The notes under the pieces: generated by a model
What the model was told of the DNA's origin: nothing
The model's database searches: none
What the model saw: the letters and a program-made list of their open reading frames with translations, nothing else
Program-made: the position numbers and the translations under genes
NCBI GenBank assembly: GCA_029547025.1
Contig: JAKPQA010000073.1
Span: 1 to 64,000, forward strand
Direction of reading: 5' to 3'
Length of the DNA: 64,000 bases
Source of the DNA: Armatimonadota bacterium
Lineage (GTDB): Bacteria > Armatimonadota > Zipacnadia > UBA1398 > JAKPQA01
In this document: piece by piece, positions 28,548 through 37,649 of the stretch
How positions within the stretch are numbered: position 1 is the first letter of the stretch
How the letters are laid out: every line of letters starts with the position of its first letter

Positions 28548-29330
28548 TCATCCGTCGGTTAGTGGACCATCAACGGCCCCGTCCACGAACTGCCGCACCA
28601 GCGGGTCGGCCGTCTCCGCAAAGGCGTCCGGCCGCCCCTCGAAGTAGATCGTGCCGCCGTGGAGGAGCGCGGCCCGATCCACCACCGTCAGGGCGTTCCT
28701 CACGTCGTGGGTGACCACAACTGCCGAGATCCCCAAGTCGTCGCGCAGATCGACGATAACGCGATCGAGTACCGCGGCCATCACCGGGTCCAAGCCCGCC
28801 GTCGGCTCATCATACAGAATCACCTTGGGCTCGGCCGCCAAACACCGGGCGATGCCCACTCGCTTGGCCATCCCGCCCGAGAGCTGTGCCGGCATGAGCC
28901 GCTCGGTGCCCGGCAATCCCACCACTGCCAGGTGGCGCGCGACGAGCTCACCCAACTCAGACTCCGTTAGCCGCAGAAACCGGCGCGGGTAGAAGGCCAC
29001 ATTCTCAAAGACCGAGAGCGAGTCGAACAGGGCCGCCGACTGGAACACCAGACCGACCTGGCGGCGCAACGAGTTCAACTCGTCCTCACCAAGGCCGCCG
29101 ATGTCCTGCCCCATCAGCTTCACACAGCCCCTGTCGGGCCGCTCCAGACCGACAATGCAGCGCAGCAGGGTGCTCTTCCCGACACCCGACCGGCCCAGGA
29201 CCCCCACGATCTCGGCTCGGCCTACCGTCAGGTCGACCTGGCGGAGAACCGGGTGTCCGCCGCGCGACAGACCGAGCCCGCGGCACTCGATGAGGGGCAC
29301 GCCATCTCCGGGGCCACAGGCGCCGGTCAT
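28548..29330 (-). CDS. MlaF-like ABC transporter ATP-binding protein
   Basis: A 260-residue ATPase with Walker A GRSGVGKST, Q-loop VFQSAALFDSLSV, signature LSGGMAKRVGIARCL and Walker B VILYDEPTAGLDPV. The Q-loop, the GGMAKR signature and the C-terminal QFVDGAVDGPL tail are hallmarks of the Mla/Ttg2 phospholipid transport ATPases. However, no MlaE permease, MlaD or MlaC gene is near. It sits between the six-hairpin protein (6 bases) and the UroD-like gene (9 bases). It probably pairs with a permease encoded elsewhere. Confidence 0.85.
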   Translation of the reverse strand: MTGACGPGDGVPLIECRGLGLSRGGHPVLRQVDLTVGRAEIVGVLGRSGVGKSTLLRCIVGLERPDRGCVKLMGQDIGGLGEDELNSLRRQVGLVFQSAALFDSLSVFENVAFYPRRFLRLTESELGELVARHLAVVGLPGTERLMPAQLSGGMAKRVGIARCLAAEPKVILYDEPTAGLDPVMAAVLDRVIVDLRDDLGISAVVVTHDVRNALTVVDRAALLHGGTIYFEGRPDAFAETADPLVRQFVDGAVDGPLTDG

Positions 29331-29336
29331 GGTCCG

Positions 29337-31850
29337 CTACTCCTCGAAGCGGGCCTCAACGCGCGTCGGAGTTCCGCTCGCCGCAAAGCGGACCCAATCG
29401 GTACCATGGTCGGCCCACTCGCGCCCGTTGAGCTTCACGCTTGTCAGTCGCCAGAGCCCCGGGTGCCGGAGGTGCAGAACCACGGGAGTCCCCCTGGGTG
29501 CACGAACGTCAGCCGACATGCGGCCCTGCGTCGCGTCGGACCTCAGGCGGAAGCTCACGCGTCCCACGGCGGTGGGCAGGTCGCGGACGGCGATGGACTG
29601 GCCGTCCAGCAGCCAGTCGCGTGGCACGGCCGAGGCCAGCCGCAGTGTGCCGCCATCCTCGAAGGCAACCATATCCCGGAGCATGCTGATGTAGGCGGCC
29701 GCAGTCTCCGCTTCCATCCAGCACCGCGTGGGCGAGGCATGGTCGAGAATGGCGTACAGGAGCTCGGCCGCCTTGTCATACTCCCCAAGAAGCATGTGGC
29801 AGCGGGCGACATCGCACGCGATGCGTGGCGCCATGCCGCCGGAGGCCGAGCCGGGCCCAGCGGGCAGCCCCTCGGCCTGGCGAGACCCAAGCAATGCCAT
29901 GGTTCGAGCCATCCGGCTGTCTCCCAGCAGGAACCGGGTCGGGTAGAGCGCCGCCAGGTTGCCCCAGAGCGCAGCATCCTCCTGACTGCCGGGAGTCGAT
30001 GGGATGTAGCCCTGACCATCGGGAAGCTCCACGAAGCTTCGTGCCACGCTCTCCGTGAGACAACTAGAGAAGTCTTCGCGCTCGGCCTCGAGCCAGGCCA
30101 CATCGGAGGTCCTACCAAGCGCGCGGGCGCCACTCAGGACCAGTTCGATGCCATACAGCGTCCAGAAGTCGTGCGCATAGCGGGCCGCCGACGGCGCATC
30201 GCTGTCGTCGGTGCCGAGCAGGAGCAGGCCATAGGTCGGCGGCCGTTCGCCCTGGGCGTCGAGCCGCTTTGACCGGGCTCGGGACGCGGCAATCCCCCGG
30301 ACTTCCCTCATCAGATCCGGATAAGCTCTCGCCATGAAGTCCCAGTTGCCGGAGAGACGGGCGTGGGTCGCGAAGGCCCAGATGGCTTGACCCGGCCAGT
30401 CCCACTGCGCCGCAGCCTCGTGGCTGGGTGTGTTCCCGCGCTGCCGATCCAGGCAGCAGGCGAGACGGCGTTCGGCATGGCCGAACAGGCCGGCGTACGT
30501 CAGCGCGTTGGCGGCCGTGGGTCCAGGGCGATCGGGCTGGAGGAGGATCTGGGCCAGCGAGGCCCGGTAGAAGTCGGTGGCAACTGGGTGTGGCAGGTCC
30601 GGGATCACTGCGTCGCGGAGCACCGCTTCCCATACCTGTCGCGCCCTGTCGATCAGGCCGTCGTCGAGTTCGCCGGGGAGCTGGCTCGCCGTCTCTCGGG
30701 TGGCATCCCGGGGCCGCACAACCCATGCGGTTGTGGGTCGGCCGGGAGCAACTGGCAGCGACAGCCGGATCGCGGCATCCGAGAAGGGGCGGTCGGAGAG
30801 GCTGCCGCAGTCGACCATGGCCAGTGCCTCGCGGTCCAGGTCGCCGCGGAGCAGAGCATCCCCATCGGGGGGCGAGCCCGCGGGGAACAACCAGATCACG
30901 TTCAGGATGGAGTTCTGGTCCGGCGCGCTCCTCGCCGCGGCGACGGTCACGTCGAGCAATCCGTTGCCGTCGGCATCATGGGCCGCGTACTGAGCCACCA
31001 CCGGGTGCCCGGTTCCGGCCGAGACGGTATCAACCACCCCTCCGGCCTGGCCGTCGATGGTGGTCTCTACGAGGCGGTGCCCCCGCTCCTTCCAGTGCCA
31101 CTCCCAGAAGCCCACCGCAACGACGTATGACCCGCCCGGTTCGACACGAAACCGGTAGGTCATCGGTTGGCTCCGCCAGCCGATGCACATGGTAGCGAAG
31201 ACGGGGCTGTATTGCCCCTCAGGTCGGGGCCAGAACGTGCCGACGCCATGGTACTCCCCGAAGTGGCCGGCGGCGCGGCCCTCAACCTCGGCAGCCAGTT
31301 CGGGGTGCCCCTCGCCAGGCAGCCCGGCAAGACGGACCCGCCCGTCGCTCGTCAGGCGGGCGCCCTCGGCACGCAGCCCGTCACCCGCTGTCATCTCGGC
31401 CCGCAGCACGAGCGGCCCAGGACCTCCTCGAGATGGTCCGGCGGCCACCCGGACGACGTCACACGTCCCCACGCCGGGCAGGTCGACGGCGAAAGCCGTA
31501 AGGGCGACCGGCACGCCGCCAACCCGGGTGTCGGAAACTACCATCGGTAGGTAACCGTCCAGTGCTGACTGCCGAACCGTGGCATCGGCAGTCAGGGGAC
31601 GCCCATCGGCCTGTCGGAAGCTGATCCGCTCGTCCGCCGCACGCAGCGATCCGTCGGGCAGCACGTATGTGGCCCCGGGGGCACCGAGCACGCCAATCGG
31701 CGTCTCGATGTCCGGGCCGGCGAAGCGGAACGAGACATGCCGAGCCCCCGCCGGCATGGTGACAGCAGTGCAGGCGACAGCCAACACCCAGACCGATGCC
31801 CGTCGGCAACATACCCGAGACAACGCGGACACTCCCCGGCGAGACAGCAT
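29337..31850 (-). CDS. secreted six-hairpin glycosidase-like protein
   Basis: An 837-residue protein starting at ATG 31850, with an N-terminal signal region (SVWVLAVACTAVTMPAGA). Residues 40-340 are beta-rich, and residues 380-700 show the helix-pair pattern of an (alpha/alpha)6 barrel (QWDWPGQAIWAFATHARL, DFWTLYGIELVLSGARAL, WMEAETAAAYISMLRDM). A final beta-sandwich follows. This layout fits glycoside hydrolases of the six-hairpin superfamily acting outside the cytoplasm, for example on rhamnosides or mannosides. I cannot place catalytic acids or name the family. It is 10 bases after the ROK gene stop. Confidence 0.65.
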   Translation of the reverse strand: MLSRRGVSALSRVCCRRASVWVLAVACTAVTMPAGARHVSFRFAGPDIETPIGVLGAPGATYVLPDGSLRAADERISFRQADGRPLTADATVRQSALDGYLPMVVSDTRVGGVPVALTAFAVDLPGVGTCDVVRVAAGPSRGGPGPLVLRAEMTAGDGLRAEGARLTSDGRVRLAGLPGEGHPELAAEVEGRAAGHFGEYHGVGTFWPRPEGQYSPVFATMCIGWRSQPMTYRFRVEPGGSYVVAVGFWEWHWKERGHRLVETTIDGQAGGVVDTVSAGTGHPVVAQYAAHDADGNGLLDVTVAAARSAPDQNSILNVIWLFPAGSPPDGDALLRGDLDREALAMVDCGSLSDRPFSDAAIRLSLPVAPGRPTTAWVVRPRDATRETASQLPGELDDGLIDRARQVWEAVLRDAVIPDLPHPVATDFYRASLAQILLQPDRPGPTAANALTYAGLFGHAERRLACCLDRQRGNTPSHEAAAQWDWPGQAIWAFATHARLSGNWDFMARAYPDLMREVRGIAASRARSKRLDAQGERPPTYGLLLLGTDDSDAPSAARYAHDFWTLYGIELVLSGARALGRTSDVAWLEAEREDFSSCLTESVARSFVELPDGQGYIPSTPGSQEDAALWGNLAALYPTRFLLGDSRMARTMALLGSRQAEGLPAGPGSASGGMAPRIACDVARCHMLLGEYDKAAELLYAILDHASPTRCWMEAETAAAYISMLRDMVAFEDGGTLRLASAVPRDWLLDGQSIAVRDLPTAVGRVSFRLRSDATQGRMSADVRAPRGTPVVLHLRHPGLWRLTSVKLNGREWADHGTDWVRFAASGTPTRVEARFEE

Positions 31851-31860
31851 GGCGCGGAGT

Positions 31861-32841
31861 CTAGGCGGACAGCGTGCCGAGCTCCTTCATGGCCAGTGCC
31901 GCCGCGCCCAGAACACCCGCATGATCTCCCAGTTTCGCGGGAAGGATTCCGATCCCCTTGGCCGTGCCCTTCAGGCACCGCTCACGGACGACGCCCTCGA
32001 TGACCGGAATCATGACCGGCGCGAGCGACTCCATGACTCCGCCGCCGAAGACGATGCACTCGGGGCTAAGCAGATGGACCAGCGCCACCGCACCGTAACC
32101 GAGGTGGATGGCGCAATCGCGGATCACCTCCTCCGCCAGAGCATCGCCCCGCGAGAGCGCTTTGGCGAAGGCCTTGCTGCGGAGACCCGCCAAGTCGCCA
32201 CCGGCGGCATCCAGCAGAACCGACTTACGCCCATCCCGCAACGCGGCCTCGACTCGTCGCTGCATCGCGGTTCGGCTGGCCAGGGCTTCCAGGCAACCTC
32301 GGCGCCCGCATCCACACTCGGGCCCGTCAGGGTCCAGCACAATGTGGCCGATCTCTCCCGTGATACCCGTCTTCCCACGGAGGATCTCGCCGTCGATGAT
32401 GATACCCCCGCCCGTGCCCGTTCCGACGAACACGCCCACCATGTGGCGTGTACCACGTCCAGCTCCGCGCCAGAACTCGCCGAAAGTCCCCGCGTTCACA
32501 TCGTTGTCTACGACGACAGGAACGGGATAGTGGCGCTGCAGCTCGGCCCTGAGAGGCAGTCTCCCCACCGGGATATTCGGCATCTCGAGCACGGTGCCGT
32601 CCGCCCGATCGACGGGCCCGGGCGCCCCAATGCCCAGAGCGGCGATTTCCGATGGCTCGATGCCTCCCGCGGCCATGGTCTTGGCAACGGCGTCGAGGAT
32701 CTTCTGCAGCAGCCCGGCCCGGGTGCTCACCCCTGTGGTGCGCTTCCGTCCCGAGGCCACGACCTGGCCCTTCTCGTTGACGGCCGCGGCGAGGACTTTG
32801 GTGCCCCCCAGATCAATCCCCAGTACGACCTGACTCTGCAT
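31861..32841 (-). CDS. ROK family sugar kinase
   Basis: A 326-residue kinase. ATG at 32841 follows GGGAGAGG and gives MQSQVVLGIDLGGTKVLAA. The ATP motif DLGGTK, sugar-binding NDVNAGTFGEFW and GTGTGGGIIIDGEI, the GEIGH motif and the zinc site CGCGRRGCLEALAS are all present, so it is an active sugar kinase, glucokinase-like. There is no N-terminal helix-turn-helix, so it is not a NagC-type repressor. Its place downstream of the Tmk-like pair and upstream of the secreted glycosidase-like gene suggests phosphorylation of a released sugar. Confidence 0.88.
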   Translation of the reverse strand: MQSQVVLGIDLGGTKVLAAAVNEKGQVVASGRKRTTGVSTRAGLLQKILDAVAKTMAAGGIEPSEIAALGIGAPGPVDRADGTVLEMPNIPVGRLPLRAELQRHYPVPVVVDNDVNAGTFGEFWRGAGRGTRHMVGVFVGTGTGGGIIIDGEILRGKTGITGEIGHIVLDPDGPECGCGRRGCLEALASRTAMQRRVEAALRDGRKSVLLDAAGGDLAGLRSKAFAKALSRGDALAEEVIRDCAIHLGYGAVALVHLLSPECIVFGGGVMESLAPVMIPVIEGVVRERCLKGTAKGIGILPAKLGDHAGVLGAAALAMKELGTLSA

Positions 32842-32930
32842 CCGCCACACCTCTCCCACACCCGGCCCAGCCTGGCGGTGCGGTACTGCCTTCTGGGCAC
32901 GTCTAGGTCCGCGTTGTCTCGCGCCGTCGA

Positions 32931-33590
32931 TCACCCGAGGAGTTGGCTCACCTTGGCCCGGAACTCACGCTGAACCGTGTGGATCGGTTGGGTGCCGTCG
33001 AGGGCCTGGAAGTCGTACTCGCGAAGGATGTGATCCTGGAACTCGTGCAGGATCCTGGAGTGGAACAGCCGGAAGCACTCCGCCGGGTCCGGATGCAGGC
33101 CGGTATCGAGCCCGGAGTCGTAAAACTCCTGAATGCGCGAGGGCGCCGTGCGGCGGAATGACACGTCGATGGGCACACTCAGGTAGAACAGCGCATCGGG
33201 CCGGATGGCGAAGCTGTAGAGCTTCTCGACCCATTGCCGATCGTTGCCACGCACCACGTCGCGGGCAAAGGATGTGAAGATGTAGCGGTCGGCCAGGACG
33301 ATAAACCCGGCCTTGAGCGCGGGGATCACCTCGTTCTCAAGGCTGTCGGCGAAGTCCGCGGCGTGAATCAGACTATACGTCACGGGCGTGAGCGTCTTCT
33401 TGGCCTTGGCGTCCGCGATGGCCTGAGACACCAACTGCGACGTCCGGCGTTTCATGTAGTTCACCGCGTACCCCTCGGCCTCCAGCCAGGTGCCGAGCAG
33501 AGTGAGCTGGGTCGTCTTCCCCGCTCCCTCGAGGCCCTCCATCACCACCAGCTTGCCCGGGTACTCGTTCGTGCGCAGCGTTGCGGCCAC
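32931..33590 (-). CDS. divergent thymidylate-kinase-like P-loop kinase, copy 1
   Basis: A 219-residue nucleoside-monophosphate-kinase-fold protein. P-loop VMEGLEGAGKTTQ is at residues 16-28, and LADRYIFTSFARDVVRG aligns with the DRY region of dTMP kinases. The usual REPGGT motif is replaced by MKRRTSQLVSQAI and the AADR by HAADFAD, both positions that contact TMP, so the substrate may differ. It lies 48 bases after its paralog and about 90 bases before the ROK gene. True tmk cannot be excluded, but the pair arrangement argues for a special role. Confidence 0.75.
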   Translation of the reverse strand: MAATLRTNEYPGKLVVMEGLEGAGKTTQLTLLGTWLEAEGYAVNYMKRRTSQLVSQAIADAKAKKTLTPVTYSLIHAADFADSLENEVIPALKAGFIVLADRYIFTSFARDVVRGNDRQWVEKLYSFAIRPDALFYLSVPIDVSFRRTAPSRIQEFYDSGLDTGLHPDPAECFRLFHSRILHEFQDHILREYDFQALDGTQPIHTVQREFRAKVSQLLG

Positions 33591-33638
33591 GGTCCAATCA
33601 CCCTTACCCGCGAGAACGCATCCGGCCCCAGGGGCGGC

Positions 33639-34346
33639 CTATGCTCTCATCTCCGAGATGACCTCCGGTCCGAACCGGGCCGCCACCACGTCCCGAACTT
33701 GGGCCCGGAACTCGGACTGCTGGTCGTGAATGGGCCGCGTCCCGTCGATGACGCGCAGTCCCAACTCGTCGACCATGCTGTCGTACTCCTCGATCACACG
33801 CGACTGGAAGATCCGGTAGCTCTGGTACACGTCGTCGGCAAGGCCTAAGTCCATGCCGGCCTCGTAGAACTTGGGGGCCCGGGTGGCCGAGATCCGCAGC
33901 AGCGACGTCTCGACATCAACGCGGAAGTAGAACGCGGCATCGGGGATGAGGGCGAAGGTGTACGTGTTGCGCACCCAGTCCCGGTCGGCCCCGCGAGCGA
34001 CGTCGCGCGCCAGCGCGGTGTACATGTAGCGGTCAGCCAGCACCACCATGCCCGCCTGCAGCGCCGGCCGGATAATGCCCTCCTGCCGGTCCGCGAAGTC
34101 GGTCGCGTGCAGCAAGCAGAACGTGGTCGGTGTCAAGCGACCGGACTTCTTGCCCTTCTTGATGACCTGCGACACCAGACGAGAGGAGTTCCACTCGGTG
34201 AAGCAGGTCCCGAAGCCCTCCAGTTCGAGCCAGTTCTGCAGGAGCTGAAGCTGCGTCGACTTTCCCGAGCCGTCTGTCCCCTCAACGACGATCAGACACC
34301 CCGGGTAGTCATGGACCTGTCCGAGGACGGGCTTGGGTGCTTCCAT
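33639..34346 (-). CDS. divergent thymidylate-kinase-like P-loop kinase, copy 2
   Basis: A 235-residue paralog of the following gene with P-loop VVEGTDGSGKSTQ, WNSSRLVSQVIKKGKK in place of REPGGT, LLHATDFADRQ, and LADRYMYTALARDVARG. The shared blocks LTPxTxxLxHAxDFAD and FARDV/LARDV show that the two copies derive from one duplication within a subfamily distinct from ordinary Tmk. Both end with a similar xGTxPIHxxQxEFRAxV block, which ordinary Tmk lacks. They may form a heterodimer. Substrate unknown. Confidence 0.75.
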   Translation of the reverse strand: MEAPKPVLGQVHDYPGCLIVVEGTDGSGKSTQLQLLQNWLELEGFGTCFTEWNSSRLVSQVIKKGKKSGRLTPTTFCLLHATDFADRQEGIIRPALQAGMVVLADRYMYTALARDVARGADRDWVRNTYTFALIPDAAFYFRVDVETSLLRISATRAPKFYEAGMDLGLADDVYQSYRIFQSRVIEEYDSMVDELGLRVIDGTRPIHDQQSEFRAQVRDVVAARFGPEVISEMRA

Positions 34347-34413
34347 GCTCGCTCACCTCGTGCGCGCGCACCAGGGTACCATCTCGTTCCCGATGGCAGC
34401 GATGCCCGCGGAC

Positions 34414-34704
34414 CTAGTTGTTCTCAGCCGGGTCGTCCCCGGACCCGCGTGACTTGGCCGAAGGGGGCATACACCATGGCAGGACTCCCGGCGAGGCCCC
34501 CTCCTCGCGCATCTGCCGCTCGGCCTCACGAAACGCTCGACTCGTTCGTCGCACCAGCCGAACGCACAGCAACACCATGACGAGAAGCACCGCCACGAGC
34601 ACCGCCGTGTACCACGGCGCGCGGTACTTGAGGAACGCCCACGGCCAGAGCGCCGCAACCGACAACAGCACCAGCACCGTCTCAGCGATCTCTGCACGGC
34701 TCAA
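34414..34704 (-). CDS. small two-helix membrane protein
   Basis: A 96-residue protein with two hydrophobic segments (IAETVLVLLSVAALWPWAFL and WYTAVLVAVLLVMVLLCV) followed by a charged tail rich in Arg and Glu. TTG at 34704 with GAGGCGG about seven bases upstream is the likeliest start; GTG at 34740 is an alternative. It lies between the glycosyltransferase and Tmk-like genes on the same strand, 67 bases before the latter, and has the base composition of its neighbours. No family is recognised. Its existence rests on the hydrophobic pattern and position. Confidence 0.5.
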   Translation of the reverse strand: MSRAEIAETVLVLLSVAALWPWAFLKYRAPWYTAVLVAVLLVMVLLCVRLVRRTSRAFREAERQMREEGASPGVLPWCMPPSAKSRGSGDDPAENN

Positions 34705-34790
34705 CTGCTGACCGCCTCGCTCCCCGTGTCCTGAGCGCACCGATGCAGTTCGGCCTGCGCGCACACCCAACCTTCGGGCCCCTGCCGCCG

Positions 34791-36719
34791 CTACGGCCCC
34801 GAGGCCGATGGCCTGGTCTGGGCCGGCCCGCTGGTCTTGCTCGCGGTCGACGCCCGGCCCGTCTGTTCTGTTGCCGCCCTGTCCGTCGGTGACGAGGCCG
34901 TCATGGACTCGGCCATGGCGTCGGTTACCCACAGGGCGTCTGGTAGCTGTAGGCGGCCCCGCAAGGGCGCAAACTGATAGCCAGCTGGCGGCTGTACGCC
35001 TCGGGCTCGATTCCAGAACTGGATCATGTCCGGATCACGCGGATAGTCGGTCGCCAGGCGAGCGCTCAGGTACAGGGCCGCCGGCTTGGCGAGCTGCGCA
35101 TCGAGGAACCGGCTCCGGGCGACTGCGGGGTCCTTCGGGCACCACAGCGATGCCAGCCCCGCGTGCCAAGCGACATACCATGGCTGGTCGGAAACGACCA
35201 GGGTGTCCCGGGGCAGTTCGGCACCGGCCATCGTGATGTTCACCATATGGGTCCACGGCACCCGGACCGCCGGCGAGAGCATGGCGGATACCAGAGTCAG
35301 GGAGGCAACCACGACCGCGCCGGCCATGATCGCCCGGCGCCGGAGCGCACCCATGCGTTGGACCAGACGCACCAGCATCCACGACGCCCCGATCGCGGCG
35401 GTTGGCAGGAGGGGAAAGAAACGGTCAAGCGCCGCCTCCTGGGTCATGGCCACCGCCAAGATCGCGATGGCGAACCCGGCAACACCCCGCCGGCGCGTCC
35501 CCTCGGCCGGATCGGTCGCCGGAGAGAAGAACCACAGCACGGCAAAGGGAAGCATCACCACGCCCAGCATGACGACCAGGCCGTTGACCGCCGCCGTCAG
35601 TCCCGTCAGGGCGAAGCGCACGAGCCGCATCGGGTGCGTGAACGCGTAGACCCATGGATCGGGCGGCGCCGCGAAGTCGCGAAGCACCTGGGTGCCTGGG
35701 AAGTCCGCCGTGTTGCGGAGCACGTCGTACCGGGCAAAGCTGAAGAATGGATAGCCAGTGAGATGGTAACTGCGGATCCACCAGGGCGCGGCGAGGACAA
35801 TGAACGCGGCCAGGCACGCCAAAACAGGGCCCCAGCCACGCCTCGATGGAGCCAACTGCCGACTGAGCAGCGCAGCGGGTACGATCAGCCAGCCGTAGAA
35901 CGTGTCCGTCAGGTAGCACAGCGCGATCAGTGCCCCTCCGGCAATCGCGCGGACCGAGGGCTGGGTGAACACCCGGAACACGCGGAGCACGGACTCGGGT
36001 AGCTGCGAAGTCGCGAACGCGGCCTCGACACTGGGGCGAGGGGCCCTCGGCGACAAGGCCAACAGCGCCGCCAGGACCAGGAACCCTGTGAGGATGTTGG
36101 GGCGCCCGCTGATGGCCATCGACACGACTTCGGCATTGACCAGGAACAGAATGGCCGCCAGCGCCGCCACAGCGCGCCCATGCCAGTACGACGCCACAAC
36201 GAAAACCAGAAGCACCGACGCGAGGTAAATAAGCTGGGTGAGCATCACGGCATGCTGGCTGGAGACCGATCGCAGCCGGAAATAGGCCGACTCGAGGATG
36301 GGGAAGACCGGCGGGATCGACAGCTCGGGGTGCTTGCTCACGCTACCCGCGAAGGCCAGACCGATCGGACGCACCACGTGGGTGGTGTACCCGGCCCCCC
36401 GGGCGATCTGGACGGCGAGCTGAGCGGTCTCAGCGGCGTCAGGGTGCAGCGCCGGAGGCAACCGCGTGGGCTGTCCCTCGACATTCACCGCTGGCTGCGA
36501 CTGAATCTGCAGGTTGTAGGTGGCCTGACCGGCCGCGTAGGCCGCCAGGACGATCAGCATGGCGACGAGTGCCGGACGCGCGGCGAGGTTCAGTGTGTCC
36601 ATCAGCTCACGCTTCGGCGGCTCTGGGCTTGGTCCGACCGTGGATGCCCGCGAGAGCACTACCTGCGGCCGATCCGTCTCGGCATTCCGCTCGTGTTGCG
36701 GACCGGTGTACTCCGGCAC
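34791..36719 (-). CDS. membrane glycosyltransferase, GT39/ArnT-like
   Basis: A 642-residue integral membrane protein with about ten or more hydrophobic helices. A first outer loop carries HPDAAETAQLAVQIARGAGYTT, the site of the catalytic acidic residue in PMT/ArnT-type enzymes that move sugar from a lipid carrier. A periplasmic C-terminal portion includes YVAWHAGLASLWCPKDP, and the last 45 residues are a low-complexity Ser/Thr/Ala tail. GTG at 36719 is taken as start (GAGGTGG upstream); ATG at 36602 is possible. It follows the EpsI-like gene by 50 bases. Confidence 0.75.
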   Translation of the reverse strand: MPEYTGPQHERNAETDRPQVVLSRASTVGPSPEPPKRELMDTLNLAARPALVAMLIVLAAYAAGQATYNLQIQSQPAVNVEGQPTRLPPALHPDAAETAQLAVQIARGAGYTTHVVRPIGLAFAGSVSKHPELSIPPVFPILESAYFRLRSVSSQHAVMLTQLIYLASVLLVFVVASYWHGRAVAALAAILFLVNAEVVSMAISGRPNILTGFLVLAALLALSPRAPRPSVEAAFATSQLPESVLRVFRVFTQPSVRAIAGGALIALCYLTDTFYGWLIVPAALLSRQLAPSRRGWGPVLACLAAFIVLAAPWWIRSYHLTGYPFFSFARYDVLRNTADFPGTQVLRDFAAPPDPWVYAFTHPMRLVRFALTGLTAAVNGLVVMLGVVMLPFAVLWFFSPATDPAEGTRRRGVAGFAIAILAVAMTQEAALDRFFPLLPTAAIGASWMLVRLVQRMGALRRRAIMAGAVVVASLTLVSAMLSPAVRVPWTHMVNITMAGAELPRDTLVVSDQPWYVAWHAGLASLWCPKDPAVARSRFLDAQLAKPAALYLSARLATDYPRDPDMIQFWNRARGVQPPAGYQFAPLRGRLQLPDALWVTDAMAESMTASSPTDRAATEQTGRASTASKTSGPAQTRPSASGP

Positions 36720-36769
36720 CTATGTACCACCTCGCACTCCCCCCGGCTTCGAGGCGAACCACTAGCCGC

Positions 36770-37432
36770 CTAAGACTCCAACCGGCTGGGCGCCCTCTCC
36801 AAGACGTGCTCTGCCACGCCCGCAATGGCGGAGGCCAGAGTGGCCACGTCGTTCGGCATCGGCCGCCGGTCTCCAGGCGCGGCGAACAGCATGTACACGA
36901 CCGCCCAGGGTTGCTGGCGGCCCATCAGGCGCTCCAGGATCCGGCGACGCCATTGCTCGCTGTACCCCGCGACCGATCGGCCTCGCGTCGCGTACCAGTA
37001 GGCACACGCCGCCGACCGGTCGCCCGACGGGACGAAGTCCACCCAGGTCGCGTTCACACGGCCCGCGCCACCACCGGGCGCGGGAAAGTCCACCAGACGG
37101 CGTGACCCGACCTGCAGGTCCATGACCTCGTAGCTCGATAGGAACCGGCGGAACACCTGCGACCCCTGGTTCTGGCTCACCGCCAAGATGATCTCGCACC
37201 GCGTCCCATCGCCGCGTTCGTACCCGAACTTGCGTTGCTGCAGTTTGCCATCAATACTCACGATCGGGATCGAACCCTCCACGGGAACGCGGGTCCAATC
37301 CGCTACCCTCTCGGGCAGCTCCTCCTCGGAGATCGTGAACTCGTGCCCGAGCTGCCCCGGCGTGCGGGCAACCAGCACAACCGTGAGCGCGACGAGCGTC
37401 GCGGGCGCCAAACGGACCAGGGTGCTGCGCAT
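36770..37432 (-). CDS. EpsI-like (DUF3485) exosortase-associated protein
   Basis: A 220-residue protein. ATG at 37432 follows AAGGGGGATAG. An N-terminal signal/anchor (LAPATLVALTVVLVA) is followed by a region with the EpsI pattern: ELPERVADWTRVPVEG, then YERGDGTRCEIILAVSQNQ, and ACAYWYATRGRSVAGYSEQW. EpsI domains are usually fused to, or next to, exosortases that process PEP-CTERM proteins in biofilm or EPS loci; no exosortase is seen here. A TATGAT at 37502-37507 on this strand could be a -10. It appears to head the ten-gene operon. The assignment is moderate. Confidence 0.5.
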   Translation of the reverse strand: MRSTLVRLAPATLVALTVVLVARTPGQLGHEFTISEEELPERVADWTRVPVEGSIPIVSIDGKLQQRKFGYERGDGTRCEIILAVSQNQGSQVFRRFLSSYEVMDLQVGSRRLVDFPAPGGGAGRVNATWVDFVPSGDRSAACAYWYATRGRSVAGYSEQWRRRILERLMGRQQPWAVVYMLFAAPGDRRPMPNDVATLASAIAGVAEHVLERAPSRLES

Positions 37433-37649
37433 TCTATCCCCCTTGGGCGCCGTGCTACCCGGGCCAGCGGCCGCCACCCGGCACGCGCTTGACTGCCTGG
37501 CATCATAACCGACAGGGCTCCGTGACGGGACGGACCTTCCTGGAATGCCAGAAGCCACTCCTGCTATCTTCCATAGAACGGCGCGATCCTACGTGAGGGT
37601 CACCTCGAGTTGTCGGTTGAGCGGTCGGAGTGCGGCGGCATGGAGGACG

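Noticed and set aside
31579-32973. A 464-codon plus-strand open frame
   Set aside because: It is antisense to the ROK kinase and six-hairpin genes, both well supported.
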